Shown in pieces: positions 21,675 through 31,400 of a stretch of DNA of 64,000 bases; position 1 is the first letter of the stretch, and the number at the start of each line of letters is the position of its first letter. Origin of the DNA: Ryuthela nishihirai. Taxonomy: Eukaryota; Arthropoda; Arachnida; Araneae; Heptathelidae. The DNA lies in the NCBI GenBank assembly GCA_038380435.1, contig JAWZYU010000010.1, forward strand, positions 41,140,135 through 41,204,134, in the 5' to 3' direction. A model generated the notes under the pieces. The model saw only the letters and a program-made list of their open reading frames with translations, made no database searches and had not been told where the DNA came from. The position numbers and the translations under genes are program-made.

Positions 21675-21845
21675 CCTCAAGCAGCTGCATGTCACAGTCT
21701 GATAAGAGCCTGTCAGCAAAAAATGTCAGAGGTCTCTGAAGGCAAGACCTCAGCAGAAAGGCAATGCAAATAAAGGTAAAGCAATATCCACACCTACTCA
21801 GGGATTGAACCACAGTCTCTCTGATCAGTAGTCAAGCAGGCTTTG
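21675..21845 (-). mobile_element. Degenerate SINE family A copy
   Basis: Plus-strand text is the reverse complement of family A: CTCAAGCAGCTGCATGTCAC, AAGAGCCTGTCAG, CAAGACCTCAGCAGAAAG, GGGATTGAACCACAG (box B), CTGATCAGTAGTCAAGCAGG. Old, with a small internal duplication of the GTCAGAGGTCTCTGA part. Confidence 0.75.
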
Positions 21846-22617
21846 ATGATGAGCTTTAAGTTGATTCATATAGCCAAGACTGGCACAACAGGCAACTGGG
21901 AAGTCACCCAGGGCCCTATGGCAGTAAGGGTTCCCAGTTTGCTAATGAAGTTTCCATAAATCGAATCTTTAAGAAATCCATGTTGTTAAGTACAATTTTT
22001 ATTAATTTTATGTATGCTGTATCCATGCACATAAATTAGTATATATATCTTCTTATGGTTGCCCTGGTCCCACAAAACTATTATACATTTCTTACCTTTA
22101 AGAGCAGTTAGGCCCCTGCATATAGCAAAATACTCAGAAGAAAATTGGAACATAAAAAACAAACTTTTTTGGTTGTTGTGCAAGTCAGCATATTGTCACT
22201 CAGATTGCTTTATAACTTTTCTAGTAATTTGCATTTTATTTGTTGAAGAAGCTATCATCGACATTTCTCTGTCAGCACACACTATTTTTCAATAAACTAA
22301 TCTAACAATGATTACAAAGCACTGAACCTCCAATATGAGTGTTTGGATTTATGCCTACACTAATTTTATCTAATTCATGCTCTAAAATTAAAGATAAGAA
22401 ATGTGAATGATATTTGCGATGACACAGAAATTTATGTCCTGGATCAATATGAAATTGATTAAAGTGTTAGTAAGTCTATGGATTAATTAAAGTAATTGAA
22501 TACAATTTATTTTAGTCAGAGTTTAAATTTTGTTTAAAACAGAACATATCTATAAAACTGTTATTGTCTACATACTAGTGCAAAACAAAATTCTAAATTT
22601 AGATTATATTAACTTAC

Positions 22618-22726
22618 CAATGACACCAAACTCCTGAGGTTTCAGGCCCTTAAGAATATAGGCTGTAGGGATATCATTGATGTCTTTTCCTTTAATGTAG
22701 CTTGCTTCCGAGGTTTTAATGCTTTC
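22618..22726 (-). CDS. Exon 2 of the three-exon unrecognised protein gene
   Basis: Internal exon of 109 nt, too short to show up as a separate ORF. On the minus strand it is preceded by an acceptor (...ATTGTATAG|GAAAGC) and followed by a donor (GTCATTG|GTAAGTTAAT). Entering in phase 0 it encodes 36 residues, beginning ESIKTSEASYIKGKD and ending LKPQEFGVI, plus one G left over. Exon 3 starts with GA, so the split codon is GGA (Gly) and the frame runs straight on into TYIDKRVV. Intron 1 (22727-23035) is 309 nt. Intron 2 (8011-22617) is about 14.6 kb. The exact phase match at both ends makes this a convincing exon despite its size. Confidence 0.8.
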
Positions 22727-23035
22727 CTATACAATTTGTACATAAAAATTACTTTATGTGTAAAGATTTCATGAACACAATAAAGTTTTGATTGCTACAG
22801 AAGTAAAGCACTTTTATAAATAAAAAATTAGACGTTTTTAAGAATGGATTTTAGTAAAAATATGTGCACTTTAAGAAAATTAATTTTTCGCAATTCGGTA
22901 AACTATGAAAATTTATTTTCACGTACTTATGTACCTCGTATGATCAACATTCAACTTAATTTAAATATATATATAAAACTTCTAAATTATTAACAAATAA
23001 ATATTAGAGTTTTGTAAAGTTTAAAAAAGTCTTAC

Positions 23036-23299
23036 TTTAACTCCGTTATCGATTAAATCATCTGGCTTCTTAAGGAAATCATCAAAAAGTAGTTGTTTTT
23101 CGAGACTACTAGAGAAAGCTTGATGCTGGTTTTCGAACTGAAATCTACTCTTTTCTGCTCCCCAAAATTGCTCTAGTTCATCCCAGTTCCGTTCATCTTC
23201 ATTACCTAATAATACACATTGATTTTCATCCGGGAACTCTGCTATCGCTACTTCGTTTGATCTTGGAATTGCGATAGTATTGGTGCGACAAGTCTCCAT
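23036..23299 (-). CDS. Exon 1 (coding start) of a three-exon unrecognised protein gene
   Basis: First coding exon of the only well-supported host gene, read on the minus strand. It runs from the ATG at 23299-23297 for 264 nt, exactly 88 codons. It ends ...GGA GTT AAA and is followed by a donor GTAAGA (minus strand, 23035-23030), so the junction is phase 0. A TGA stop lies directly before the ATG in the same frame, which supports this start. The 88 residues are hydrophilic and rich in Glu, Asp and Phe, with no signal peptide or membrane segment. Visible stretches include ERNWDELEQFWGAEK and LLFDDFLKKPDDLIDNG. The exon joins 22726-22618 and then 8010-7460 to give 307 residues. I do not recognise the family. 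That it is coding rests on matching splice phases across three exons rather than on homology. Confidence 0.8.
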
Positions 23300-23720
23300 T
23301 CAATGAGGTAAATTTAGAGTGCAGGAATATAATTTGTTTCTCAAGCAACCGATCTGGTAGTTATTCAAAAATTTGCTTAATTATTTCTACGTGGAAAAAA
23401 AACCTTAGAAAAGTAAAATTGCTCTAACAATTCTTTCCTACTGTTCCTTTCCAGGTCACCCGGCGAAATGAACGATATCTTTGTAAACCGGATTAAAAAT
23501 TGCTTCTTACATAATCTGCCTTTCCACTCTGCAGTTGCCGTTTAATTGGTCGAGACATCAAGTGTTCACGTGTTTCAAACGTCACGTGTAATGAACCACG
23601 TCGGCCTCGTAATGAACGGGCCTTGCGTAATGAACACCCCACGAAATGCACATAAACCCGCATCTCGTGTTATGTCATAAGCAATGAGAATGGTTCACGT
23701 GTTTTATTCAGGTTACAATT
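23300..23720 (-). promoter_or_regulatory. Putative promoter region with three CACGTG E-boxes
   Basis: This is the upstream flank of exon 1 (minus-strand gene). Palindromic E-boxes CACGTG lie at 23567-23572, 23583-23588 and 23696-23701. Between them GTAATGAAC occurs three times (after 23586, and near 23609 and 23627), and the stretch is more GC-rich than its surroundings. In animals CACGTG binds bHLH factors such as Myc/Max, USF, MITF/TFEB or CLOCK/cycle. The transcription start is not visible, and no clear TATA box at the right spacing was identified. The promoter role is inferred from position and motif density. Confidence 0.45.
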
Positions 23721-24633
23721 ATGTATGCTATCGCAGAAAATGGTGATTTAAATTGCACTCAATTGATTATTTCTTTAAACAACTCTATTACAAAAATGCA
23801 GAGTATTTAGGCCGCCGAAATCGCAGACTTGGTGCAGTTGCAACACACGAAGATTGCTGTTGTCGCCGTCGTGCTGGAACTACTTTTGAGTAGGGGGGGG
23901 GGGAATTATCCAAAAACAGGATCCAAATTTATGCCCTCCTGGAATTAAAAAAAAATATGAAAATGTCCTGCGTTTTTGTATAAATTCGAAACGTATTTTT
24001 GAACTAAAAGCATTTTTTTTCGCATTTTTCTTTTTTAAATTTCCTTACCCTTGACCGTCATACAGAAGCGGATCCAAGGGGGGGGGGGGGGGGGGGGCGA
24101 TCGCTACCCTAGAGCCCGACGGTGAAAAAAGTTAATTTACATTTACGAATCTATTGAATGCGTTATGTATACGGTAGTGGGTACACGTAACTTTTGTCAG
24201 GATAGTTTAAAATATTTCAGGATCATCAAATAACGATCAAGAGGCTTGATACATTTGATCGTTTGACTTCCCAAAACGGGATTATCAGAACGATAATATT
24301 TTAAACGAGGGAGTTTTGAAATACTCATAAATAACGAATGCTAAAGAATTTCCATATTTCATTAACATTATCGGTAGGATCGCAATTTAACTTTGTATTT
24401 ATTTTGTTTTCCTTTCGACCAGGACCATCCAAACCCAAACTTATTGAAGAGGCATATTGCTAAGGAAAAATAAAACTTACACAAAAGTTATGTGATATGT
24501 CAGCATCACTTATAATGTTCCTTTCTTTTAAAATTCTTTCTTTCCAGCATTCATCTATGCAACATTATATTTTTTTTCCTCACAGTCCATCTCCCGAACA
24601 AAAGACTGTTCAATGAATAGTATAGCCAAACCA

Positions 24634-24831
24634 TTAACCTCTCCTGGGCCATGCTATTTCTTTAATAGTTTTATAGTTTTTTACAATTTTCAACTTCGAA
24701 AAAGAAAGCTCAGCACTCGTAGATGCGAGGGGAATGGTCGAAAATAACAATAAAACGGTGCAAACCTCAAAAAAGCTAAATGATAAAAAGTGATTTTTTA
24801 CAATCCACAGAATCGCAAATTCACTGATCAA
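24634..24831 (-). pseudogene. hAT transposase C-terminal fragment in element 24063-25712
   Basis: Encodes LLLFSTIPLASTSAELSFSK and LKIVKNYK, the hAT dimerisation motif (usual form P.s.AsaErsFSkLk.iKnylR). It is cut short by a stop soon afterwards, and no DDE part was found, so it is only a remnant. Confidence 0.75.
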
Positions 24832-25382
24832 TGCTACCTTTTTTATTTCTTTTTTTTCTTTTAATTTCGATTACAAAACCTGCATTGCTGTTCCATTCTT
24901 TATTTTGTGTGTTTCCCTAAGCTTCTAATGTTTCACTTTCAAATAATTTTTTCCTCGCTGATATCGGGCGTTTTGCCTCCTCTGTATTAGTTGCTGGAAA
25001 AAAAAATAGTGAACTAAACATGAAGTATATAAATAACGTTCAACTTTAGTTGACTGTGCATCGATTATGTCGCCTCTTTCTAGTTCTTGCATCTTTAATA
25101 ATGTATCTGACAGGAATGATATAGGTAAATATAATGACTCTTTCTTTTCTTGATAACAAAATAAGGTGAGATTGATAATCATGAAATATATTTGAGATAA
25201 AATGTATAAATCAAATTTTCAACGTGCGTTTTATTCATAACAAGGAATTTTTTCGGAACCAATACGGATTTTTCCATAAGTTGTTGGTTTTGATTTTTAC
25301 GGTCTCGATTTATTCAGTGATATCCCAGAACCTATTTACCATGTAAATCAAGGGATGGGTGTAATCTTATTTTATTAAATTG

Positions 25383-25550
25383 GTTCCCGTGGCCGAGTGG
25401 TTGGCGTGCTTGGCTACTGATCTACGGGACCTGGGTTCGAGGTCCTGCCATCCTCTCAGACCTTCTATTGTGGCATATAAACTGACAGGCTCCTGTCAGA
25501 CCTCTGTGGCAAGCAGCTGCTTGAGGGGGTATTTATATTTTATTTTTTAT
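25383..25550 (+). mobile_element. SINE family A copy with internal deletion, nested in hAT
   Basis: Box A GGCCGAGTGGTTGGCGTG and box B GGGTTCGAGG are followed directly by GTCCTGCCATCCTCTCAGAC. About 40 bp between box B and the body are missing compared with 20221-20428. Ends AGCTGCTTGAGGGGGTATTT. It sits inside the hAT H1 copy, so it inserted later. Confidence 0.88.
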
Positions 25551-25712
25551 TTTATGCCCAAAAGACAAAGAACATTATTTTTTTTGGACAAAAGTCCTAG
25601 TAAAATAGGCAAATAAATTTTTTTGCCCAGCGGACTTCTTAATTCGAAAAGAAATCCTACCTCGAAAATCAACCCCCCCTCTCCATCAAGACATTTTCTG
25701 GATAAGCCATTG

Positions 25713-27083
25713 TCATCATATTACTCTTGCCGGTAAGCGCCGGTACGGGGTACCGGTAAATCATTTCTTAGTAGTGGGTTAATGATTTTCTTTAAACATT
25801 AATGCTGTTTCAAACGAGCATTTAATTTTTTTAAGAAATCCTTTTAAGGAAACTTCCTCGATATTTAATTACACTACTGTAGTTTAACCTTTTAGATATC
25901 TGCTGCTTGAAAACCGCATACTTGAGGCGCTTGAGATTCCATTGCTGCTGGCAGGGAGTGCCAAGGGGGAGTGCTAATCCAAATATTTGAAGTAGTGCTC
26001 TCTCTCTTTGAACGATTAGCAAAAGCAGAGTGGGGAAAGAGAGCGAACTAGACAAAGCTGATTCCAACCAAAGCCGTGCCTCGGGGAGTCGTTAAGTATA
26101 GACGACAATGCGCATCCGACATAGCTGTCTGGGTTCGGTCTTAATCCCTACCAAAAGCAGAAATGGAAAACGTGATGACAAATCAAAGAAAGGATATGAA
26201 CTGACTTAGACGTTGAAATGTAATCTTTTATTAGATAATATTTAGTAGTAGTAGCATAATACAGAAACTAATACACATTCCTTTATTGTCCCATAAAAGT
26301 TGGCCATTATTTTTCTTCAATATAATTTTCTGTTAGCACTATAAATAGGGCTATCACCTTTTGAGTTTTAAATATCCAGAGTCATAAAGTTGGCTTTAAG
26401 TAAATTCGCCCCCCCCCCCAAAAAAAAAACCCAGTAATAACGATATATTTATTTAAAAATAATCAACGCAATTTGTTTCAACATACATACAATTATCTTT
26501 GCAACCTTTTTAGAAACTTTTCGTTACGGCTTCTGAATATATTCTAAAAAATTTGCACAATTCACATTATAATCAGTTTTTGGGCATAAATCTGCTTTCA
26601 CTCGAATCTCGCTCGTTTGTTATTTTTAATTGAAATATAGGGCCTTTTTTTGTTTCCGCCCAATCCCTGGGTTCGAGTCCCGGATAATGCATGGACGCTT
26701 GTATTTTCGTCTACTGACTTCCCCCTCATACTCACAAGAAAAAAAAAAGGAATTGGGCCTTTTCCCGTTTTGGCTTCCACAATGGATTTTTTAAAAAAAT
26801 GTGTTTAGCACTTCCCTTAAAAACCAATGCTAATTTTTGGAGCTGGTTTCTGTTGTCATTTCAGCGAGTTGAGTTTGGTTGAAAATGGTAATCGTGTATA
26901 CAATCTACGGTTTTGCACATTTCATAACCTGCGTAGCCGTGGTAGTACAAATGGCGGCATCTCTTTGATCATTTCCAAACCGTAATTGCAGAAAACAGAA
27001 ATTTGCTTTCAAAAACCGGTGTCTTGAGATCGATTTCAAAACGTGGAGTCTGCGGGTGAAAATCGGAAAGGTGACATCCCTAA
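25713..27083. other. Intergenic stretch, no gene seen
   Basis: A short SINE A-like piece CCTGGGTTCGAGTCCCGGAT (26667, box B) and GCATGGACGCTTGTATTTTC is present at about 26660-26715. C10 and A9 runs adjoin at about 26409-26428. Nothing else recognised. Confidence 0.4.
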
Positions 27084-27420
27084 CCAGAGGCGTAGCCATG
27101 AGGGGATGGGATGGATTTTAGGGGATGGGGATGGTTTTAGAGAGGTAAGTGAGAAGTAGAGTGACAACAATCAGAATGAGGTGAATTAAAGTAACTATAC
27201 CATATTTGAAGACTTCTCAATAACGAAGAATGGATTCTTCTAGGTTACTGCTAAGTGCACTCGGAATCAATTATAGGACATACCCACTCCAGATTTCTCT
27301 GATCGTGGTTTTCCCCAAGCAATGCAAAATTTCGTTAAATTTAGCTTAACTTCATTTAAGTAAAATTTTACAATCCCTCTTATTAAGAGATGTCTATTTT
27401 AAATCCCTCCCCCACCCCCC
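27084..27420. other. Terminus of an unidentified DNA transposon, otherwise nothing
   Basis: CAGAGGCGTAGCCATGAGGG at 27084 is a typical hAT-style element start, followed by a purine-rich GGGATGGG tract. No matching right end was found in the next few kilobases. Confidence 0.35.
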
Positions 27421-27599
27421 TGAAATACGGCCTAAAATCAGTCCAGTGGTTCTCCACAAAAATTGGACTTGAGCAAAGAGAGCTAAAGAAAGATAGGTAG
27501 TAACACCCAACCCCGGTCCTGTTAGCACGATCACCCCACACCGAATCTCTTCTCCGGTCGAGCGTGACAATATCATTCTGGGCAACCGCGGGATTCCTT

Positions 27600-27900
27600 C
27601 AACCCTATGGGCCAATCAGATGCAATTCCCGGGGAAACAACACAACGGCCACTGCTATATTTGACGAGTGGGACGGAGTCTTGTTGCCAGGATACGGTAT
27701 TCCTTTCGAAAATTAATGTTTGTTTTGCGAAAGACAAAGTTGTTCCACAAGAGATCGACTTCCTGTTGTTTAAATACCAATGGAGCGCTTTCACAAAGAT
27801 CATCAACGGAAACAGATGAAACCGAACCCAAAATTATATTTACAAACGAGGTTTGGCACCCATCAGCCACCTGAGACGTCTCCGTCAGGCACTAAGTGGT
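27600..27900 (+). other. Candidate unique promoter/exon-like region
   Basis: A non-repetitive, more GC-balanced block. CCAAT lies in GCCAATCAG (27611-27619) and a TATA-like CTATATTT at 27655-27662. An open frame of about 68 codons runs from 27668 (GTG) to a TGA at 27874, with an internal ATG at about 27716. It has no recognised domain, and the opposite strand is also open. Could be a small gene, a first exon or chance. Confidence 0.2.
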
Positions 27901-28079
27901 TGCACCAGAAATGAAAAGAAATAAAATATCAATAGGTCTGCGACCTTCATTATGTACATTTCATGCATATCCGTGCCTGTGGACTACTATGCACCATAGA
28001 TCGAAATAGAAAGGATGGAAGAGTGTCAATCCCACACTGAGGTATCCAGGACCTTAAGTGTACCGCAAATGTCATAAAT

Positions 28080-28203
28080 CAGGACACGATGGTTCAGGTC
28101 CATGACTGACCAGGACATGACAGTTCAGGTCCACAACTGATCACGACACGACGGTTCAGGTCCACAACTTATCAGGACACGATGGTTTAGGTTTAAAACT
28201 GAT
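28080..28203 (+). repeat. 31-bp minisatellite, four units
   Basis: Four diverged units based on CAGGACACGATGGTTCAGGT followed by CCACAACTGAT. It ends just before the SINE B copy at 28212. Confidence 0.9.
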
Positions 28204-28211
28204 CAAGGTTG

Positions 28212-28560
28212 ATTTGTATTAGTTCTGAGAGGCACCTTTTTGCATACAATGGGTTAAATGGCCAGTTTACAGACCCTGAGGGTTCAGAGAAGGTTGGAGA
28301 GAAGGGGACCCACTGGACAGCTGTGAGGAAACAGAAGGCCTCTCGTCAAAGCCATCCAATATATTCATTAATGTATACAGAGTATGGCTGTCCTGTACAC
28401 GGGGCCACAGCTTAATGTACCATCCAATGGAGAGTGACTTTTTCAAGCGCTTCGGTATCCTCCACTGACTAAAGGTAGGGTGGGATGTTTTGGGGAGATA
28501 AATAACATTACCAGACAAGATTCGAACCTGGGACCTGCAGATTATGAATCTAGTCAACAC
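28212..28560 (-). mobile_element. SINE family B copy (diverged)
   Basis: Blocks AGTTCTGAGAGGCACCTTTT, GGGTTCAGAGAAGGTTGGAG, ACCCACTGGACAGCTGTGAG, TTAATGTACCATCCAATGGA and box B (plus strand AGATTCGAACCTGGGACC). Tail towards the left, head at the right. Confidence 0.82.
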
Positions 28561-28711
28561 CTACTACAATAGAAAGCCGTACAACTAAGTTATGACGTCA
28601 GAAGGTAGTCCTAAAAATCTAAGCATTTCTGACATATTTATTTCTTTTATAATTACTGGTGGATTTTAATACTAATATTTATACTAATGTTTATTAAAAA
28701 CTATACGGTAT

Positions 28712-28786
28712 ATCTGGTGGTCGAGTGGTTAGAATGCTTGGCTACTGCTAAAAGGGATCTAGGTTCTAGCCGGGGGGGGGGGGGGG
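28712..28786 (+). mobile_element. SINE family A head fragment ending in a G15 run
   Basis: GGTGGTCGAGTGGTTAGAAT (box A) and AGGTTCTAGCC (decayed box B) then 15 G (28772-28786). The G run replaces the GCCCCGGG of the normal box B, so it probably expanded from there. The body is missing. Confidence 0.7.
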
Positions 28787-28791
28787 CGACT

Positions 28792-29035
28792 CCCAGAAAA
28801 TCCTGTCTCTTATACTAAATATCAAACTTGTGTACCTGCTTTGAAATCCAAAACAGTTTTGTCTTTTACAATTTTATTTTAGCCCCATGGCTGACACTAA
28901 AAATTGATTAAAAATAGCAAGTATAAAATCTGATTCTATATAGAATATCATTTTAACCTTACCTCCAGGGTGGAATATTTTAGTAATTTGGAAACCTTAC
29001 TTAAATCTTATTCTCAGAACGCCCCCTCCCCCTCT
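28792..29035 (+). repeat. 240-bp dispersed repeat E, copy 1
   Basis: Aligns with 31003-31245: shared GCTTTGAAATCCAAAACA, AATTTTATTTTA(G/T)CCCCATG, GACACTAAAAA(T/G)(T/A)GATTAAAAA, GAATATTTTA and TTCTC(A/G)GAAC. Non-coding. Confidence 0.75.
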
Positions 29036-29084
29036 CCCTCCCTGAAATGCAGCCGTGAAGGGATGAACTTAGCCAGCAACAATG

Positions 29085-29650
29085 TTCAAATACTCCATAG
29101 TAAAAAGTGTTCAGATGTCCTTCGATGGGTATCATGGGCCATTCCCACGCCACCACCGGCCTGTACTGTTCACACGAGACAAGATGACACCATGGCCTAA
29201 TGTTGCTTATACCAAATTCTGTTGCAAAAGGAGTCTTGATTCGTCCGACCAGTGTATCTTTTTCCAGTCCTCAACGATTCAGTGTCAATGCTCCTTCACC
29301 CACTGGAAATGCACTTTCACGTTCTTTGCTGATATTTGGCACTTGATATGGTCAGCGACTATTGTAGTCCATTCGTGACAAGGTCCAATACGTGGTGCAT
29401 TCGGATTTGACCACCATTGTGTAATTCTGCTGTGATTTACCTGGTTGTGGCTCATCTGTTCGCTTGCACAATTCTCGCCAGTCTCATTTGACCCTTCTGA
29501 TGCACAAGCCGTTTTCGCCCACAGGATCGAGACCTTTATGTATGAAAAGCCTAGGAGGACGGCTGTTTGGGAGATGCTACAACTGGCATGCCTAGTATCA
29601 ACAATCATGCCACATTCAGAGGCGCTCAGGTCGCTCGTTTTGCCTATTCT
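29085..29650 (-). pseudogene. Tc1-type transposase remnant (family T4)
   Basis: On minus: SECGMIVDTRHASCSISQTA, VLLGFSYIKVSILWAK (helix-turn-helix), ASEGSNETGENCASEQMSHN, ADHIKCQISAKNVKVHFQWV, and in another frame TPFATEFGISNIRPWCH. The order matches the N-terminal half of Tc1 transposases. The catalytic half was not found. Element ends not located, so boundaries are approximate. Confidence 0.65.
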
Positions 29651-29759
29651 GATGTTAAAAACAACTCTAACTGGTGCTGGAAGATTTGGTTTGTCCGATT
29701 TATACTGCAGACTGCGGTCACGTGACGTAATTACGTGTTGGAATGAACTATTTGTGTGA

Positions 29760-30469
29760 CGAGGGCTGGTATATTTAATAAACTATCATCTTAGTGTAAA
29801 CACATAAGTTACTATCTGGTACAATTTCTATTGTTTTTGATATGAGGTGCATCCTCTGCTTTATCAGCTAGGTTCTCATGTTAAAGACTCCTACCAGCTT
29901 TCAATTTATCCTTTTATGAACTCAGTGTGAATGTTTATTACTCTTAGCAGAGAACTTAATTATGTCTCTTGCGCCTCTTAGGGTATTCATTTAATTTATT
30001 CCTGTGTTCCTTTCATAAATAAGCTCTGTTGTGCTATCACTCAAATGAATTTTGTCTCCTTCATTCCTATTTATCTAGAGGAGTATTGTTGGTTTCAAGA
30101 AATGACTATTTCAATTGGTCCCACTCTTTCTTTAATATGCTTGTTAATAATGTCAACAAAATATTTTTCAAAAATTTCAATCGAATTCCTAAGGTTTTAC
30201 TAAAGTTTTGAGAAAAAAATGTCAAAAAAATATTTTTATGAAATTAATAAAATAATTAAAAATATTTATTAAATCATTAATTTAATTTATTCAAAATTAT
30301 TTTAAAATATTTTCTTGAAATGAAAACACGCGTTTTTAGTTTTTAGCGAGTTTAGGATTTGATTGTGAAGCACCACCCTTCAGAGATTGAAGGGCAGCGT
30401 GAATAATGATAACCCCAGCTGATAATTGTGGTTTCTGTGATTATGTAAAAATATAAGGCAACGAGGACT
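29760..30469. other. AT-rich stretch, no gene seen
   Basis: Nothing recognised between the Tc1 remnant and the hAT nest. 30190-30310 is strongly A/T. Confidence 0.4.
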
Positions 30470-30859
30470 TAGTGGCGTAACTAGGAGGAGAGGGGGAAGT
30501 GGAGTTGTCGCCCGATCGCCATAATCCAGAGGTCGGCTTAATAGCCTTTGGCAAAAGAAATATTTCAAAGAAACAAAATTTCAGAATTTTTTTTCATTTT
30601 GCCCATTTTATGGATTTTGTGGGGTTTTTTTCACCGTTTGTTTCCTTCAGTTTAGAGGGCTGTAAAATGAGGAGAATAACATTTCTAGAGTAATAAAAAA
30701 TATGATGATAAAAAAATTATATGATATATATCTGCCATGAGGCATGCAGATAGCTTGCTTAATAGTGCTGAAGAAACTATAGCCCCAGCATGCTGTAGCT
30801 AATTCTCCAAAGATGCTGCTCATATAGTTTCATTAATGCGATTGGAGGCCTAAAAACTA

Positions 30860-31400
30860 TTGGACACAGCAATTCAAATTCTGTTGACTTTGCCAGTTGC
30901 AGTTGCATCATGTGAACCCTCTTTTAGCAAAATGAGGATGATTAGGTCGTACAGGAACATACTTAAGGAAGGAGGGCGGGCAAGGGGTCTCACCCTCCCT
31001 CCGAAAATCCGCTCCTATTATACAAAATCTGAAACTTCTCTAATTGCTTTGAAATCCAAAACAATAGTCTCTGAATAATTTTATTTTATCCCCATGCTTA
31101 TGTCCGACACTAAAAAGAGATTAAAAAATGAAATATAAACTCATATTCCATACAAAATATATGTCGTCGGTAGAATATTTTAATAATTGGGAACTCTATT
31201 CACGTTCATTCATCAATTCTCGGAACCCCACCTCCGAAACTAAATCCTGGGTACATGTCTGGAAGTCATACATAAGATCTATAATATCTCAAGAAAGACT
31301 ATAAATCTTGCTGTCTTGTCAATCGAACATCGAGTTGCTTCTGCTATTGATTTCAGCGAAGTTATTAAAGATTTTGCAGCCAGTAAATCAAGAAGGGCTA
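30860..31400 (+). pseudogene. hAT transposase C-terminus interrupted by repeat E
   Basis: First part: LLTLPVAVASCEPSFSKMRM and IRSYRN (30875-30960). Second part, after about 300 bp of inserted sequence containing repeat E: SQERL, then after a frameshift INLAVLSIEHRVASAIDFSE (31290-31360) and VIKDFAASKSRRANF. Together these give the full hAT dimerisation region, in order and split by the insertion. Belongs to the outer element H2. Confidence 0.78.
31003..31245 (+). repeat. 240-bp dispersed repeat E, copy 2, inside a hAT coding remnant
   Basis: Same repeat as 28792-29035. It lies between the two halves of the hAT C-terminal domain, so it inserted after that transposon. Exact ends unknown. Confidence 0.75.

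Larger units (their letters stand above)
8011..22617 (-). other. Intron 2 (14.6 kb) of the three-exon gene, filled with transposable elements
   Basis: Bounded by GTAAGTTAAT at the 5' end (22617) and TTTGTTTTATAG at the 3' end (8011), minus strand. It carries at least a hAT MITE with a nested SINE, a 2.6-kb inverted-repeat structure, a hAT transposase remnant, two Tc1-like elements, a dispersed element with a C17 run, and SINEs of three families. No other host exon was recognised inside it. All recognisable ORFs there are transposon remnants. Confidence 0.65.
24063..25712 (-). mobile_element. Internally deleted hAT element (family H1) with nested SINE A
   Basis: Ends: CAGAAGCGGATCCAAGGGGG at 24063 (3' end of the element) and, on minus, CAATGGCTTATCCAGAAAAT starting at 25712 (5' end). 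Flanks CCGTCATA and TCATCATA agree at 6 of 8 positions, fitting an 8-bp hAT duplication. The same family lies in opposite orientation at 31561-34543. Shared blocks include TCAATAAGTTTGGGTTGGAT (on minus near 24450) and the region around 25050-25150. It contains a G20 run at 24078-24097 and the SINE at 25383-25550. Confidence 0.75.

Noticed and set aside
23760..23892. Possible plus-strand exon (ATGCAG then NAEYLGRRNRRLGAVATHED...)
   Set aside because: Open for only about 30 codons, Arg/Cys-rich from a GTCGCC-type repeat, and no donor site. Could also be 5' flank of the minus-strand gene.
28080..28203. CRISPR-like array
   Set aside because: Head-to-tail 31-bp minisatellite without spacers, in eukaryotic DNA.
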